Assembly: GCA_963825405.1 (NCBI GenBank)
Contig: CAWGTB010000006.1
Coordinates: 124,001-188,000, forward strand
Length of the DNA: 64,000 bases
Direction of reading: 5' to 3'
From: JACPNO01 sp963825405
Lineage (GTDB): Bacteria > Acidobacteriota > Terriglobia > Bryobacterales > Bryobacteraceae
Below, piece after piece: positions 48,524 to 57,500 of this stretch (positions are counted from its first letter, which is position 1; each line of letters starts with the position of its first letter). The notes under the pieces are model-generated. The model worked only from the letters and a program-made list of their open reading frames with translations. It made no database searches and was not told where the DNA came from. A program made the position numbers and the translations under genes.

Positions 48524-48709
48524 ATGAAAAACATGCTGCACATTTTTTTGAGAGATGAACAGGGGCAGGATTTGATCGAGTACACGTTGCTTCTGGCCTT
48601 CGTTGCACTGGCCTCCGCCGCATTGTTCATCGGCGCCGGCAATAGCGTTTCGGGTATCTGGTCGGTCACGAACTCACGGCTGGTCGCGGCGAACACCTCG
48701 GCTAGTTAA
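48524..48709 (+). CDS. Flp/Fap-type pilin
   Basis: 61-residue prepilin (LRDEQGQDLIEYTLLLAFVA) with the Gly-x4-Glu-Tyr signature and one hydrophobic helix. AAGGAG lies about 11 bases before ATG 48524; the upstream in-frame ATG at 48428 has no such site. It differs from the pilin at 53127-53312 at only seven positions. The two copies lie in opposite orientations around the TadG/TadE, crcB and DUF190 genes. Confidence 0.92.
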   Translation: MKNMLHIFLRDEQGQDLIEYTLLLAFVALASAALFIGAGNSVSGIWSVTNSRLVAANTSAS

Positions 48710-48832
48710 TTTGAACGAATACCGGGGCGTTGCGAGCGATGCCCCGAAACTATCTGGCGCAAACTTCTTGACACTCACCTCATTGCGCCGCCGCGAGAGC
48801 GGACGGCGCACCTGCCAAGTCTCCTCACATCT

Positions 48833-48862
48833 GTCGGGCCGCCGGTTATTCGGCGGCCCGAC
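48833..48862 (+). terminator. 12-bp GC-rich hairpin after the pilin
   Basis: A perfect 12-bp stem (GTCGGGCCGCCG/CGGCGGCCCGAC) with a GTTATT loop. Strong enough to be a terminator for the pilin message, but followed by GCCATTTAAC rather than a T-run. It could also stabilise the message. Confidence 0.5.
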
Positions 48863-48890
48863 GCCATTTAACGACAAGAAAAGAATTGCT

Positions 48891-48951
48891 CGCAGAGACG
48901 CAGAGCAAACACATTCCGGGGTTCTTTCACTGTGTACTCTGCGTCTCTGCG
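48891..48951. repeat. 15-bp inverted repeat, GCAGAGACGCAGAG type
   Basis: CGCAGAGACGCAGAG (48891-48905) and its exact reverse complement (48937-48951) separated by 31 bases. The element lies between the pilin and the convergent TadG-like gene, just outside both. This sequence family is dispersed in some acidobacterial genomes to my recollection; only this inverted pair is in the window. It may terminate from both sides or be a mobile palindromic element. Confidence 0.55.
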
Positions 48952-48963
48952 TGAAATGAGTTC

Positions 48964-50431
48964 TTACTTCGCGAGTCGCACCACGATCTGCGTTGCGATG
49001 GCGTTGAATGCCGCGCAGAGCTGCGAGGGATCCGGCGCATCCACGAAATAGCCCCTCGGCTGAAGTGTCTGCGTCTGGAAAAAGGCCCGCGCAGTCGGAT
49101 CGGGATCGTTCTCCATGGTCGGGTCATTGGCCAGACTTGCGGAGAATCAGGGTGTCCGGGGGATCGCCGGGCGAAGTGCCTTCCAAGGCGATGGTATAGA
49201 TGGCCGGTTTGAGGGTCGCATTGGTCCGTATCTTGGTGCCTTCGTTGTCCAGGACGTTGGTCGATGCGACCTCGATCATCTGCCGCGAAGTGACGGAGGT
49301 CAGTGTGGCGGCCATTCCGTTGTACGGCGTGTTCGGATTGCCAACACTATATGTGCCGGACGTCGAATTGCCGTAGACGTCCGTGGCCGGCATTCCGGAA
49401 AGGTCGTTACGCGCTCTGGTAAGATCGCCTGCAAACTGGCAGCCGCTGCCGTTCGGGATCGCGTTTTCGTTGGCGTTCGTGATGCTGTTGGTGGAATAGT
49501 TCATCAACCCGGCAGTGGTGCCGGTTGAGCTGGGGCCGCCCGCCCATTGCGCCAGCGTGCCGACTAACGGGCTGCCTAACGGATCGCAGCTCGCGGGGTG
49601 GCTGCGCAGGGCCGTGTAGTCGCCGGTGAAGCCATTGGGCCGGCCATCGGTCATCAGCACAATGACATTGGTTCTGGTGGTGGAGTTGAGGTTCACGATT
49701 TGCTGATAGGCCTGTTGCATCGCTTCGCTGGTATTGGTGTTGCCGGTACAGCTAATCTGGCCGATCAAAGAAGCGATGGTGTTGCCCTGGGCGTCGGCTA
49801 CGTTGAAATTCGTCCGCGGCGGAGACACAAAAGCTGTTGAACCAAAGACCACCAGGCCCACCATGTCACGCCCGGGAGCGAAATTGGTGAGGAACTGCGC
49901 GGCGTCGGTCTTCAGAATGGCGCAGGCAGTGGTGCTCTGAAAGGCATAATTCATGGAGGACGAGCGGTCAAGCACCAGCATAACGAGAGCATCGCGCCGG
50001 CCAGCCGTAGTGGTGACGGTAAGGCTCGTGAAAGTCTGGCCCAGAATCCTCAGGAAGTACAGCGGCGCTTGGGCGCTGGCGGTGATGCTTACGGTGCGGT
50101 AATTCGGCACCGTGTTGCTGTCCACCGATGGCGTGGCGAGCGTGATATTCGTGGCTCCCCAAAATCCCGTGGGAAAGTTGGCGTTAAAAAATTTTGTGGC
50201 TGCCGCCTGCGCATTTGAGGCTTGGGTGCCGAGGTCCGCCCCCTGGCCCAGTCCGCGGGCACCGGCCAGCGCGGCCGCATCGGCGGCTTCATACATCTTG
50301 GCCCTGACGATATACATGGTGCTGACGTCGATTCCCGAACCTACCATCGGCACGATGGTCAGCATGGACATCGTGGTCAGAATGACAGCGATACCTTTAC
50401 GGTCCTTATTTGAGCCCCAAAGAGCACGCAT
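48964..50431 (-). CDS. TadG-like pilus-assembly protein with VWA domain (one frameshift)
   Basis: About 489 residues. N-terminal membrane helix (GIAVILTTMSMLTIVPMVGS) and TadG-type region (AKMYEAADAAALAGARGLGQ). A VWA domain follows: LVMLVLDRSSSMNYAFQSTT has the D-x-S-x-S metal (MIDAS) site, and TNVIVLMTDGRPNGFTGDYT its Asp. Beta-rich repeats follow. A one-base slip near 49135 splits off the C-terminus (AFFQTQTLQPRGYFVDAPDP ... IATQIVVRLAK) ending at 48964. In Tad systems such proteins help assemble Flp pili. It is followed by two TadE-like genes upstream. Confidence 0.83.
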
Positions 50432-50452
50432 CTTACAAGCCTCCGAGTGTTC

Positions 50453-50886
50453 CTAGAAAATTGCGTTTGAATACATCGCCAGGCCGGGAAACAGACCGGG
50501 CAGCGCTAAATCAGGCGCACTGAAATAGCTTTCCGTGAAGTACGCGATCTCACCGGAATTCAGCGTCATGAGATTGTTGAAATTGTCCGCCCTGGCGGAA
50601 ATGTCGCTCGAATAATTGGCAATATCGCCGTTGAACGCGTTGACTAACGTGGACTGGGGCACGCCATCAGATTTTGATTGGCCTGCAGGGAGAAATCCAC
50701 GCCGCCCGCCCACATGTGGCCGACATCGCGGGTCAACTGAATTCCATTCATCGCGCGAATCAGTCCGAAGCCGACGGAGAAAAGGCCGAGAATCAAAGGC
50801 ACCAGGAATAAGGAAGAGACAAGAACGAATTCGATGGTGCTGGAGCCGTTGCGGCACCGGCGGATTGGATTTGCCATGGTCTTCAT
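50453..50886 (-). CDS. TadE-like pseudopilin (one frameshift)
   Basis: About 140 residues: RNGSSTIEFVLVSSLFLVPL is the TadE signature (T-x-E-F before a membrane helix), followed by a short extracytoplasmic tail (STLVNAFNGDIANYSSDISA and LPGLFPGLAMYSNAIF) in another frame. The frame slips near 50660. Next to the TadG-like gene and the second TadE-like gene; a minor pilin-like component. Confidence 0.75.
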
Positions 50887-50908
50887 TTTCTCCTTCAGTG
50901 CGCGCGGC

Positions 50909-51487
50909 TTACGGACAAGTCGGCGGACTCGGGTTGACCGCGGTAGGGCACCCCGCGGCGGGACACGCTTCCATCACGTCCGACGCCTGTACGTTGATGG
51001 ACACCGGAGCCGAGCTCTTGAGAATGGCCGCCAGCGGCGTGTACTGGACTCCGCTCACGGACACCTGCACCACGTTGCCGCCCGACGCGGTATTCACTGC
51101 GCCGCCGTAAGGATCGTAGTATGCGACCGATACGTGGCAATCGCGGCTCGCTCCGTTAAGAAATCCCAGAGAACTGCCCTGCACGACCTTGATGATGGAA
51201 TCGTTCATGTATGTGTCGCCCGTCAGGACCTAGCCAGTTAGGGCGAAACGCACTCCATCGCGCGCAGCCTCCTGCAAAGTTGACGTAACATAAAGGGAGA
51301 ACGACATGTCGAAGATCAGGAAGATCAGGCCGAACATGATCAACGTGACCAAGGCTCCCTCGATTGTTTCGCTGCCTCTTCGGCGTCGATTGTTTATGTT
51401 GAACCGCCTGATAGTCTTGTCCGCGCTTAGGTAATTCACCGGATTTACCGGCATTGTTAGAGGATTATTTTCTGATTTCCTGCTCAA
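50909..51487 (-). CDS. TadE-like protein (one frameshift)
   Basis: About 190 residues. RRRGSETIEGALVTLIMFGL with a membrane helix (LIFLIFDMSFSLYVTSTLQE) is the TadE domain; AARDGVRFALTG ends it before a stop. A one-base slip at about 51235 continues into VSVAYYDPYGGAVNTASGGN and SSAPVSINVQASDVMEACPA, the extracytoplasmic tail with Cys residues. First gene of the minus-strand TadE/TadE/TadG unit; divergent from crcB. Confidence 0.75.
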
Positions 51488-51568
51488 TCCTTACTCAACT
51501 TACACCGCTCGTCTCGCTGTCTTTGGTTATCAAATGCGAGTGAAAACCCGGTGTTAACTCTGGAATTA

Positions 51569-51584
51569 TCCTTAATATTAAGGA
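51569..51584. promoter_or_regulatory. 16-bp perfect palindrome between tadE and crcB
   Basis: TCCTTAATATTAAGGA is its own reverse complement. It is in the 186-base divergent gap (51488-51673) and AT-rich compared with its surroundings. It may be an operator for one or both genes; no regulator is encoded nearby. Confidence 0.45.
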
Positions 51585-51673
51585 CAAATACCGCGGGGGC
51601 GGTTAGATCCGGGGGCAGAGCAGCCTCGCGAGCTAAAATAGCGGGGAACAGCAAATGATTGGAGGCTGGACCT

Positions 51674-52048
51674 TTGGAGCGATACCTAATGGTTATGGTA
51701 GGCGGCGCCGCCGGATCCCTGGCGAGGTACGTGGCAGGCACGGCCATCATGGGCCGGTTTGGCGGGCGCTTTCCGTTGGGAACGTTGATCGTTAATGTCA
51801 GTGGATCGTTCCTCATCGGGCTGCTGATGACGCTGTTCACAGAGCGCTGGCAGCCGCATTCGCAGTGGCGTTTGCTGCTTGTGGTCGGATTTCTGGGCGG
51901 TTACACGACGTTCTCCAGCTTTGAGTACGAAACGTTTCAAGCGGTGCGGGACGGCGGTCAATGGATCGGCGCGCTCAACGTGATGGCCAGCGTTTTGTGT
52001 GGATACATCGCGGTTTGGGTGGGGTCGGCGATCGTGGGGCGGCGTTGA
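51674..52048 (+). CDS. crcB: CrcB/Fluc fluoride exporter
   Basis: 124 residues, four membrane helices: VGGAAGSLARYVAGTA, LIVNVSGSFLIGLLMTLF, RLLLVVGFLGGYTTFSSFE and ALNVMASVLCGYIAVWVG. GFLGGYTTFSSFEYET is the signature GF-x-G-G-x-T-T-F-S-[TS]-F of Fluc channels. A TTG start at 51674 has GGAGG eight bases upstream; the in-frame TTG at 51659 does not. It forms an antiparallel dimer exporting F-. No fluoride riboswitch is evident in its leader. Followed by two DUF190 genes. Confidence 0.95.
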   Translation: MERYLMVMVGGAAGSLARYVAGTAIMGRFGGRFPLGTLIVNVSGSFLIGLLMTLFTERWQPHSQWRLLLVVGFLGGYTTFSSFEYETFQAVRDGGQWIGALNVMASVLCGYIAVWVGSAIVGRR

Positions 52049-52067
52049 ACGGATCGGAGGAGTCTGC

Positions 52068-52793
52068 ATGCTCGGCAAAGGCGCGGCAAAAAAAGTAACC
52101 ATCTACGTCAATGAAGACGCCCGGCATCAGCTGGGTCCGCTGTACGAAGCCATTCTCACGTTCCTCATGCATAAGGGAGTTGCGGGCGCGACGGCTTCCC
52201 GCGCCATGGCCGGGTTTGGAGCGCACCAGGTCCTCCACACCACCAAGATCGAAGTGCTTACCGAGCACCTGCCGATTCGCATCGAATTCATCGATACCGC
52301 GGAGAAGGTGGACGAAATTCTGCCCACCATTTACGAAATGGTGACCGACGGAATGATCGAGGTGCAGGACACTGTGGTGGTGAAGGCTGTGATGAAAGAG
52401 CGAAAAATCGAGCCAAAAACCCCGCACGAGCGGAAACAAGGCAAAGCCAAAATGTTGCGCCTGTTTCTAGGCGAAGCCGATCGCTGGCACGGCGAGCCAC
52501 TGTATGAAGCCGTCGTAAAACGCCTGCGCATGATGGATATCGCCGGCGCCACGGTGTATCGCGGCATCCTGGGCTATGGCATCAAGGGGCATACACACAA
52601 GCAAGGATTCCTGCATCTGTCGCACGATCTTCCGATGATGATCACCGTGGTCGATAGCGAAGAAAAACTTCAGCAGGCAACCGCGGCCATCGAGGATATG
52701 ATGCAGGACGCGCTCATCGTGATGTCGGATGTGGAGATCATTCGGCTGGTTAGTAGCCACACTTTGTCCGAGGCTAGCGATGCTGGAGTTTAA
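52068..52793 (+). CDS. two-domain DUF190 protein
   Basis: 241 residues with two DUF190 domains. First: KVTIYVNEDARHQLGPLYEA, GVAGATASRAMAGFG, LPIRIEFIDTAEKVDEILPT. Second: AKMLRLFLGEADRWHGEPLY, DIAGATVYRGILGYG, LPMMITVVDSEEKLQQATAA. The PII-like fold probably binds a nucleotide or ligand. CGGAGGAG lies close to ATG 52068. Next to crcB, a neighbourhood common for DUF190 genes, suggesting a role in fluoride or envelope stress; not shown. Confidence 0.92.
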   Translation: MLGKGAAKKVTIYVNEDARHQLGPLYEAILTFLMHKGVAGATASRAMAGFGAHQVLHTTKIEVLTEHLPIRIEFIDTAEKVDEILPTIYEMVTDGMIEVQDTVVVKAVMKERKIEPKTPHERKQGKAKMLRLFLGEADRWHGEPLYEAVVKRLRMMDIAGATVYRGILGYGIKGHTHKQGFLHLSHDLPMMITVVDSEEKLQQATAAIEDMMQDALIVMSDVEIIRLVSSHTLSEASDAGV

Positions 52794-53124
52794 GCCCGCC
52801 AAACTGCTGCGCGTGCTGTGCTCGGAAGCCGATCCCTACAAAGGGAAACCGCTGTACAAGGCAATTGTGGACAAATGTTTAGAGATGAAAATCGCCGGGG
52901 TCACGGTATTTCGCGGCGCCGAGGGATTCGGCGAATCCGCCGCGATTCACCGCGGACGCCTGCTGACGCACAACCTGCCGATCGTCGTGGCCATAGTGGA
53001 CTCCGCCGAAAGCATCGCCCCCCTGGTCCCGGTGCTGGAAGAAATGATCGATACCGGCTTGATCGCCATTTCCGATGTGGAGGCTTGTCGCGTCGAGAAG
53101 GCGGCCCCCACGAGCAAATCGTAA
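52780..53124 (+). CDS. single-domain DUF190 protein
   Basis: 114 residues, one DUF190 domain: AKLLRVLCSEADPYKGKPLY, MKIAGVTVFRGAEGFGESAA, NLPIVVAIVDSAESIAPLVP. The start overlaps the previous gene by 14 bases. Closest in sequence to the second domain of that protein, so it may come from a duplication. A hetero-oligomer of the two DUF190 proteins is possible. Confidence 0.9.
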   Translation: MLEFKPAKLLRVLCSEADPYKGKPLYKAIVDKCLEMKIAGVTVFRGAEGFGESAAIHRGRLLTHNLPIVVAIVDSAESIAPLVPVLEEMIDTGLIAISDVEACRVEKAAPTSKS

Positions 53125-53126
53125 CT

Positions 53127-53312
53127 TTAGCTAGCCGAGGTATTTGCGACTACCAGTTGGCTATTGGTAACACTCCAAATGCCGGAAACGCTGTTGCCGG
53201 CACCGATGAAAAGCGCGGCAGAAGCCATAGCTACAAAGGCCAGGAGCAGCGTGTATTCGATCAGGTCCTGGCCTTGCTCGTCTCGCAGAAAGTTGTTGCA
53301 CATCGTCTTCAT
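53127..53312 (-). CDS. Flp/Fap-type pilin
   Basis: 61-residue prepilin (LRDEQGQDLIEYTLLLAFVA), nearly identical to the pilin at 48524-48709 but in the opposite direction and with many silent changes. AGGAGAAA lies a few bases before the ATG. It ends two bases from the DUF190 stop, tail to tail. Confidence 0.92.
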   Translation of the reverse strand: MKTMCNNFLRDEQGQDLIEYTLLLAFVAMASAALFIGAGNSVSGIWSVTNSQLVVANTSAS

Positions 53313-53448
53313 ATTGATTTCTCCTCACTAAACTTGGGCTTACAATGCCAAAATAGAGGAATATATCCCGTTCAACAAGCAGAGAAATCCTGATTCCTTT
53401 TGTCAACTTCAAACACTAACTCAGGGTATTCCTAACGTTTTGCCGGAT

Positions 53449-54261
53449 TTAGCGCAGTTGGAACTTGACGATGGCGCGGCCGAGTTGAATCTCATCGCCC
53501 GGCTTTAGCTTTGCGCCTCGAGCGTTTTTATGCACTTCCTGGCTTAAGCCGTCGCGGATAATCCACAGTCCGCAGTTGCCGGGCTCCTGTTTCACTTGCC
53601 GGTACCAGCGATCGTTGAACAGCCGGTATTCGCCGGTCTTCTTGAAGTGCAGGATGTGGGCGTGCTCACGGGAGACAGTACAGTTGATTTCGGTGTCCTC
53701 GGTAAACGCCAGGTCGTTGCGGCGGGACGGGCCGCGCGCGCGATAGACCTCGACAGTGCGGCCGATGTTGATCCGTTCCTTGTTTAACAGAATCTCGGGA
53801 GCGAGTGCAGAGCCTTTCACGACAACCAGGCGCGCGGTTCGCCGGGCCTGGGCCGTTGTGTTTACAGCCGGCTTGGGCTGTGACGCGGCTTCGACCGACA
53901 GCCATTCCTCGCCGGCGGTGGGAAGTGTTTCGGCAGCGTGAAACTCAACCGCCAGATCATCAGGAAAGCGATAGTTAGAGCGAGCCAGGCTCTTTCTGAT
54001 CTCCTGCTCGAAGTAGCCGCGCAGGAAATCGCTTTCGAGAAACGCGGCGTGTTCCTGGCTGACACCGCGCATGTGGATGCGCACCAGGTTAAACGGGAAC
54101 ACGACTTTGCCGGAAACGCGCTGGCCCTTCTTTAGAATCTCTTCGAGAACGGCCAGGCGGATTTCAGCTAGCTCGGGCGCGTCGGTGGGAGCCATGGCGG
54201 CATCGAAAGGCGCTTCGAAAATGGTCTTGCCCAGTCTTTCGATCAAGTCGGAAAGGCTCAT
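53449..54261 (-). CDS. FHA-domain protein with FhaA-type N-terminus
   Basis: 270 residues. N-terminal alpha/beta region (FEAPFDAAMAPTDAPELAEI, SGKVVFPFNLVRIHMRGVSQ) resembles the FhaA/DUF3662 family; the FHA domain at about 145-270 has INIGRTVEVYRARGPSRRND, NCTVSREHAHILHFK (SxxH) and GLWIIRDGLSQ, then KPGDEIQLGRAIVKF. FHA domains bind phosphothreonine, so this is a likely reader of the kinase encoded in the same operon. The last gene of the operon; start overlaps the fusion gene by ATGA. Confidence 0.88.
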   Translation of the reverse strand: MSLSDLIERLGKTIFEAPFDAAMAPTDAPELAEIRLAVLEEILKKGQRVSGKVVFPFNLVRIHMRGVSQEHAAFLESDFLRGYFEQEIRKSLARSNYRFPDDLAVEFHAAETLPTAGEEWLSVEAASQPKPAVNTTAQARRTARLVVVKGSALAPEILLNKERINIGRTVEVYRARGPSRRNDLAFTEDTEINCTVSREHAHILHFKKTGEYRLFNDRWYRQVKQEPGNCGLWIIRDGLSQEVHKNARGAKLKPGDEIQLGRAIVKFQLR

Positions 54262-57200
54262 GGTTGACCTCCAATAATTCCCAACTCGGAAGCAGCGTCG
54301 GCAATTTCCCGCGCGATGGGCGCAGCCAGCGATCCGCCATAGCCGCCGTGCTCCACCAGCACTGCGAAGGCAATCTTGCGGCCGGTCTCGCTGCCATACG
54401 GCGCAAATCCGGCGAACCAGGAATGCGGCTGTCCTTCGGCAAGCTGCGCGGTGCCGGTCTTGCCTGCAATGCTGACGGTCGCGCCGTTCATGGCACGCCG
54501 CGCCGTGCCGGTGGTAACGACGGATCGCATGGCCCCTGCGAGGAATGCCGCTTGTTCGGGCGCGAGAATTGCGCGCGGTGCTTCCATTCGCGGGCTGTCT
54601 TCATCGACAATCCAGCGTCCCTGCGGCGCCACGCCGCCCGCGGCAATGGCCGCGCCTACGCGCGCCATTTTGAACGGCGTGACGAGAATGGGCCCCTGGC
54701 CATAGGCCGCGAACGGCATCATGGCTTTCAGCTCGGCGGGATCGGCGTCGGGCAATTCCAGCAAGTGCAGCGTGTCTCGCAACGCGGTAGGTCCTACTTC
54801 AAAGACGCCAAGCTGCGCGAAGTAGGCATTGCACGAAACCGTGATAGCTTGTCGCATGTCCAGCGTGCCGTGGGCGGCATCGCCAATGTCGTCGCGTATG
54901 ATGCGGTGCCAGCCCGGGATCAGCACGCCGCCGCGGCCGCCAAACGATTTGCACTGAAAAGTCTTGCCGGCGAGCTTCGGATCGATGCGCAGCGCGGCAA
55001 TGGCAGTGACCAGTTTGAACGTCGAACCCGGCGGATACTGCCCGTACCGGGCGCGATCTAAGAGCTCTTCGGGTGTTCCCGGTTGGCCGGATAGTGGCGC
55101 CGGCTCGCTTGCGACCGCCAGGACCTCACCCGATTGCGCATCCATCACGACGATAGCGCCGTTCTCTTTTTTCGCGCCGCGCAGACGGCGTTGCAGGATT
55201 TCGGTCGCGCGAAGCTGCAAACGGATATCGATCGAAGTTCGCACGTTGCGATCTCGCTTCAGGAGTCGCGCAATGGCGGCATTGCCAGGTTGATGGCGGT
55301 AGCGCACCAGCGGCGCGAGCTCGCTGATATCGCGATAGCCCTGTAGTTTGACGTTGGAATCATGCTCAACCAGGGACGCGTTGGTGGCGTGGAAATTTTC
55401 GCCGGACCGCCAGTCGCCGAGAAAATGCGCAGTCAATTCGCCGAAAGGATAATGGCGGCTGTCGAGCGGAGAACTGACTTCGTTGATGGCGATGCCGAGC
55501 TTTTCGTAATCCGCGGCATGGCTCTCCAGCAGCTTCCAATCGCTCGAAGCTAGCAAGATGCCGTTGCGATCGTAGATATTGCCGCGTGGAATTTCACGGG
55601 CGAGCGATGTCAGGCGCGGGTTGTGCTGGGCCCGCTTCACGCCGTCGGCTTCAAAGATTTTCACGTCGCGCGCCAGGAAGTCCTGATCGCGCGCGATTTG
55701 GAAATAAGCCGCTCTGCCCACCAGCACCAGAGCGCAGATGGCGAAAATCGCCGCCAGATAGCCCATCGGCCGCGTAAACGGCTCGCCGATTTCGGGATGC
55801 GGCGCGCGATTGGAGATGGAAAGGACCAGTGCGAACAGGAAAAAATTCGCCAGCATGGCAGTGTTGCCGGAGCTGAGAAACGGAGACACCACGCCGGACA
55901 GCGGGATGACGCCCAGCACGCCACCCGAGATCAGTAGCATCTCCAAAGCCAGCAAACTTGCTAGGCCGAGTACAAGAAAAAGCGCGTACTCATCCGTCGC
56001 CGCACGCGCGATGCGCAGCGAACGGCGTAACAAGAACGCAAACAGCAACCCGATCGTTGCTACACCCACGAATCCCCACTCTTCGCCGATCGCGGGCAAA
56101 ACCAGATCCGTGTGACCGGCCGGGATCAACGCGGGATCACCCCAGCCCGGGCCCGACCCCCACATCCCGCCCGTCGAAAGCGCCCAGAGAGAATGCGCCA
56201 ACTGATCGCCGCCCGAAACGTCGTTGTCCCACGGCGAGAGCCACATCGAAACGCGAGCCACCACAGTCGACGGCTGGCCGAGTTTGTAGCCGATGCTCAC
56301 GCCGGCAACCAATATCGCGAGGCCGATGAGTGCCAGGCCGGCGCGCCCACGCGCCACGGCGAACATGACGAGGAAGAGAAATCCGGTTACCAGCGCCGGG
56401 CCGAGATCCTTCAAGACGAAAAACAAGACCAAGGCGCAGCCCACGCCGCACATGACCGGCAGCGCGTGCGCGAAGCGCGGCAGCTCCAGCCAGGCCAGGA
56501 AGCGCGGCGCGAGACGCTTCTCGCGCAACTCGCGCAGCCGCTCCCAATTCGAGGAAAAATATCCCGCGAGGAACAACACCACGAGAACTTTGATGACTTC
56601 CACAGGTTGGAACGGGCCGAGATTGACTTTGGAATCGCTGCCCGTCGGGCCGGTGCCGAACGTGAGCAGCAACGCGAAAAGGGCGAAGCTCGCGAGCAGC
56701 GGCGTGTAGGTCCATCGTGAAAAACGGCGATAGTCAAAAAAACGGAACAGAGGCAGAAGCAGGAGGGCGCAGCCTAGCGCTACGCCCCACGCAAATTTGC
56801 TGAATTCCAACGTGTCGCGTAGCGGATCGCGCAAGCTGACGGCCAGGATCAGGCCCATGCCGGTGAGCAGGTGCAGGGCGGGGAGGATGTAGGAATCACC
56901 GCGAAATCTTCTGCTCCGCCACAAGAAATGGACAGCGTAGAACGCCGCCAAATAGAGCATGATCCACGCGGCGAAGCGAATCAGAAATTCGCGAGGCGTG
57001 CGCACCACTAGAAGCGGCTTGATTTTCGACAGCGGCAGCAGCGCGATGCGAACGCTACTCCGAACGGGTTTGACGGGCTGTTGCGCGAGTTGTTCACGCA
57101 ACACGCGCCAGCGCGGTTCAGTCTCAATCTCGGCGCGCGTGAGTCGAAGGCGTGCGAGCGCGCCCACGTTGCCCAACGGCAGGCGGGTACCCACGTAGGC

Positions 57201-57500
57201 CCAGATTCGCTCGGCGACCAATGCGCGCTCGTGGGGGTCGCGAAACACCTGCAGAAAAGGGAGCAGCGCTTCCGGGTCGCGAGCGGTGTTGAGATTCAGC
57301 AGTTCGCCGCGGTCCAGGCGCGCCTGTGATTCGCGAAAGTTAGATGTCTTGGCGAACAGCACCATAGCCAGCCCAGCACAGACCATGACCGATGCGCCCA
57401 TCAGCCACGGCAGTTCACGGCGCCGCTCGACAGGCGCGCTCTGCCCCCACGGCCCGATCCGCACTATGGTGCGCTGCTCCCAGCTCTTGGTTACCGCCAC
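54258..57500 (-). CDS. SEDS polymerase (RodA/FtsW) fused to class B penicillin-binding protein
   Basis: 1080 residues. An N-terminal membrane/periplasmic region (about 1-170), then a SEDS glycosyltransferase domain of about ten membrane helices (about 170-590), including LFALLLTFGTGPTGSDSKVN, GPFQPVEVIKVLVVLFLAGY, VLKDLGPALVTGFLFLVMFA and ALSTGGMWGSGPGWGDPALI. Then a class B PBP (about 600-1080): PRGNIYDRNGILLASS (dimerisation), SxxK at S826 (PPGSTFKL), SxN at 889 (SCN) and KTGT at about 1014 (GKTGTAQ). It should polymerise glycan strands and cross-link them. It overlaps the kinase gene by ten bases and the FHA gene by four, so it sits inside a phosphosignalling operon. Confidence 0.93.
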   Translation of the reverse strand: MAVTKSWEQRTIVRIGPWGQSAPVERRRELPWLMGASVMVCAGLAMVLFAKTSNFRESQARLDRGELLNLNTARDPEALLPFLQVFRDPHERALVAERIWAYVGTRLPLGNVGALARLRLTRAEIETEPRWRVLREQLAQQPVKPVRSSVRIALLPLSKIKPLLVVRTPREFLIRFAAWIMLYLAAFYAVHFLWRSRRFRGDSYILPALHLLTGMGLILAVSLRDPLRDTLEFSKFAWGVALGCALLLLPLFRFFDYRRFSRWTYTPLLASFALFALLLTFGTGPTGSDSKVNLGPFQPVEVIKVLVVLFLAGYFSSNWERLRELREKRLAPRFLAWLELPRFAHALPVMCGVGCALVLFFVLKDLGPALVTGFLFLVMFAVARGRAGLALIGLAILVAGVSIGYKLGQPSTVVARVSMWLSPWDNDVSGGDQLAHSLWALSTGGMWGSGPGWGDPALIPAGHTDLVLPAIGEEWGFVGVATIGLLFAFLLRRSLRIARAATDEYALFLVLGLASLLALEMLLISGGVLGVIPLSGVVSPFLSSGNTAMLANFFLFALVLSISNRAPHPEIGEPFTRPMGYLAAIFAICALVLVGRAAYFQIARDQDFLARDVKIFEADGVKRAQHNPRLTSLAREIPRGNIYDRNGILLASSDWKLLESHAADYEKLGIAINEVSSPLDSRHYPFGELTAHFLGDWRSGENFHATNASLVEHDSNVKLQGYRDISELAPLVRYRHQPGNAAIARLLKRDRNVRTSIDIRLQLRATEILQRRLRGAKKENGAIVVMDAQSGEVLAVASEPAPLSGQPGTPEELLDRARYGQYPPGSTFKLVTAIAALRIDPKLAGKTFQCKSFGGRGGVLIPGWHRIIRDDIGDAAHGTLDMRQAITVSCNAYFAQLGVFEVGPTALRDTLHLLELPDADPAELKAMMPFAAYGQGPILVTPFKMARVGAAIAAGGVAPQGRWIVDEDSPRMEAPRAILAPEQAAFLAGAMRSVVTTGTARRAMNGATVSIAGKTGTAQLAEGQPHSWFAGFAPYGSETGRKIAFAVLVEHGGYGGSLAAPIAREIADAASELGIIGGQP

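Noticed and set aside
51488..51673. Fluoride riboswitch before crcB
   Set aside because: The conserved crcB-motif bases are not present; only the palindrome and a GGAGG site are seen.
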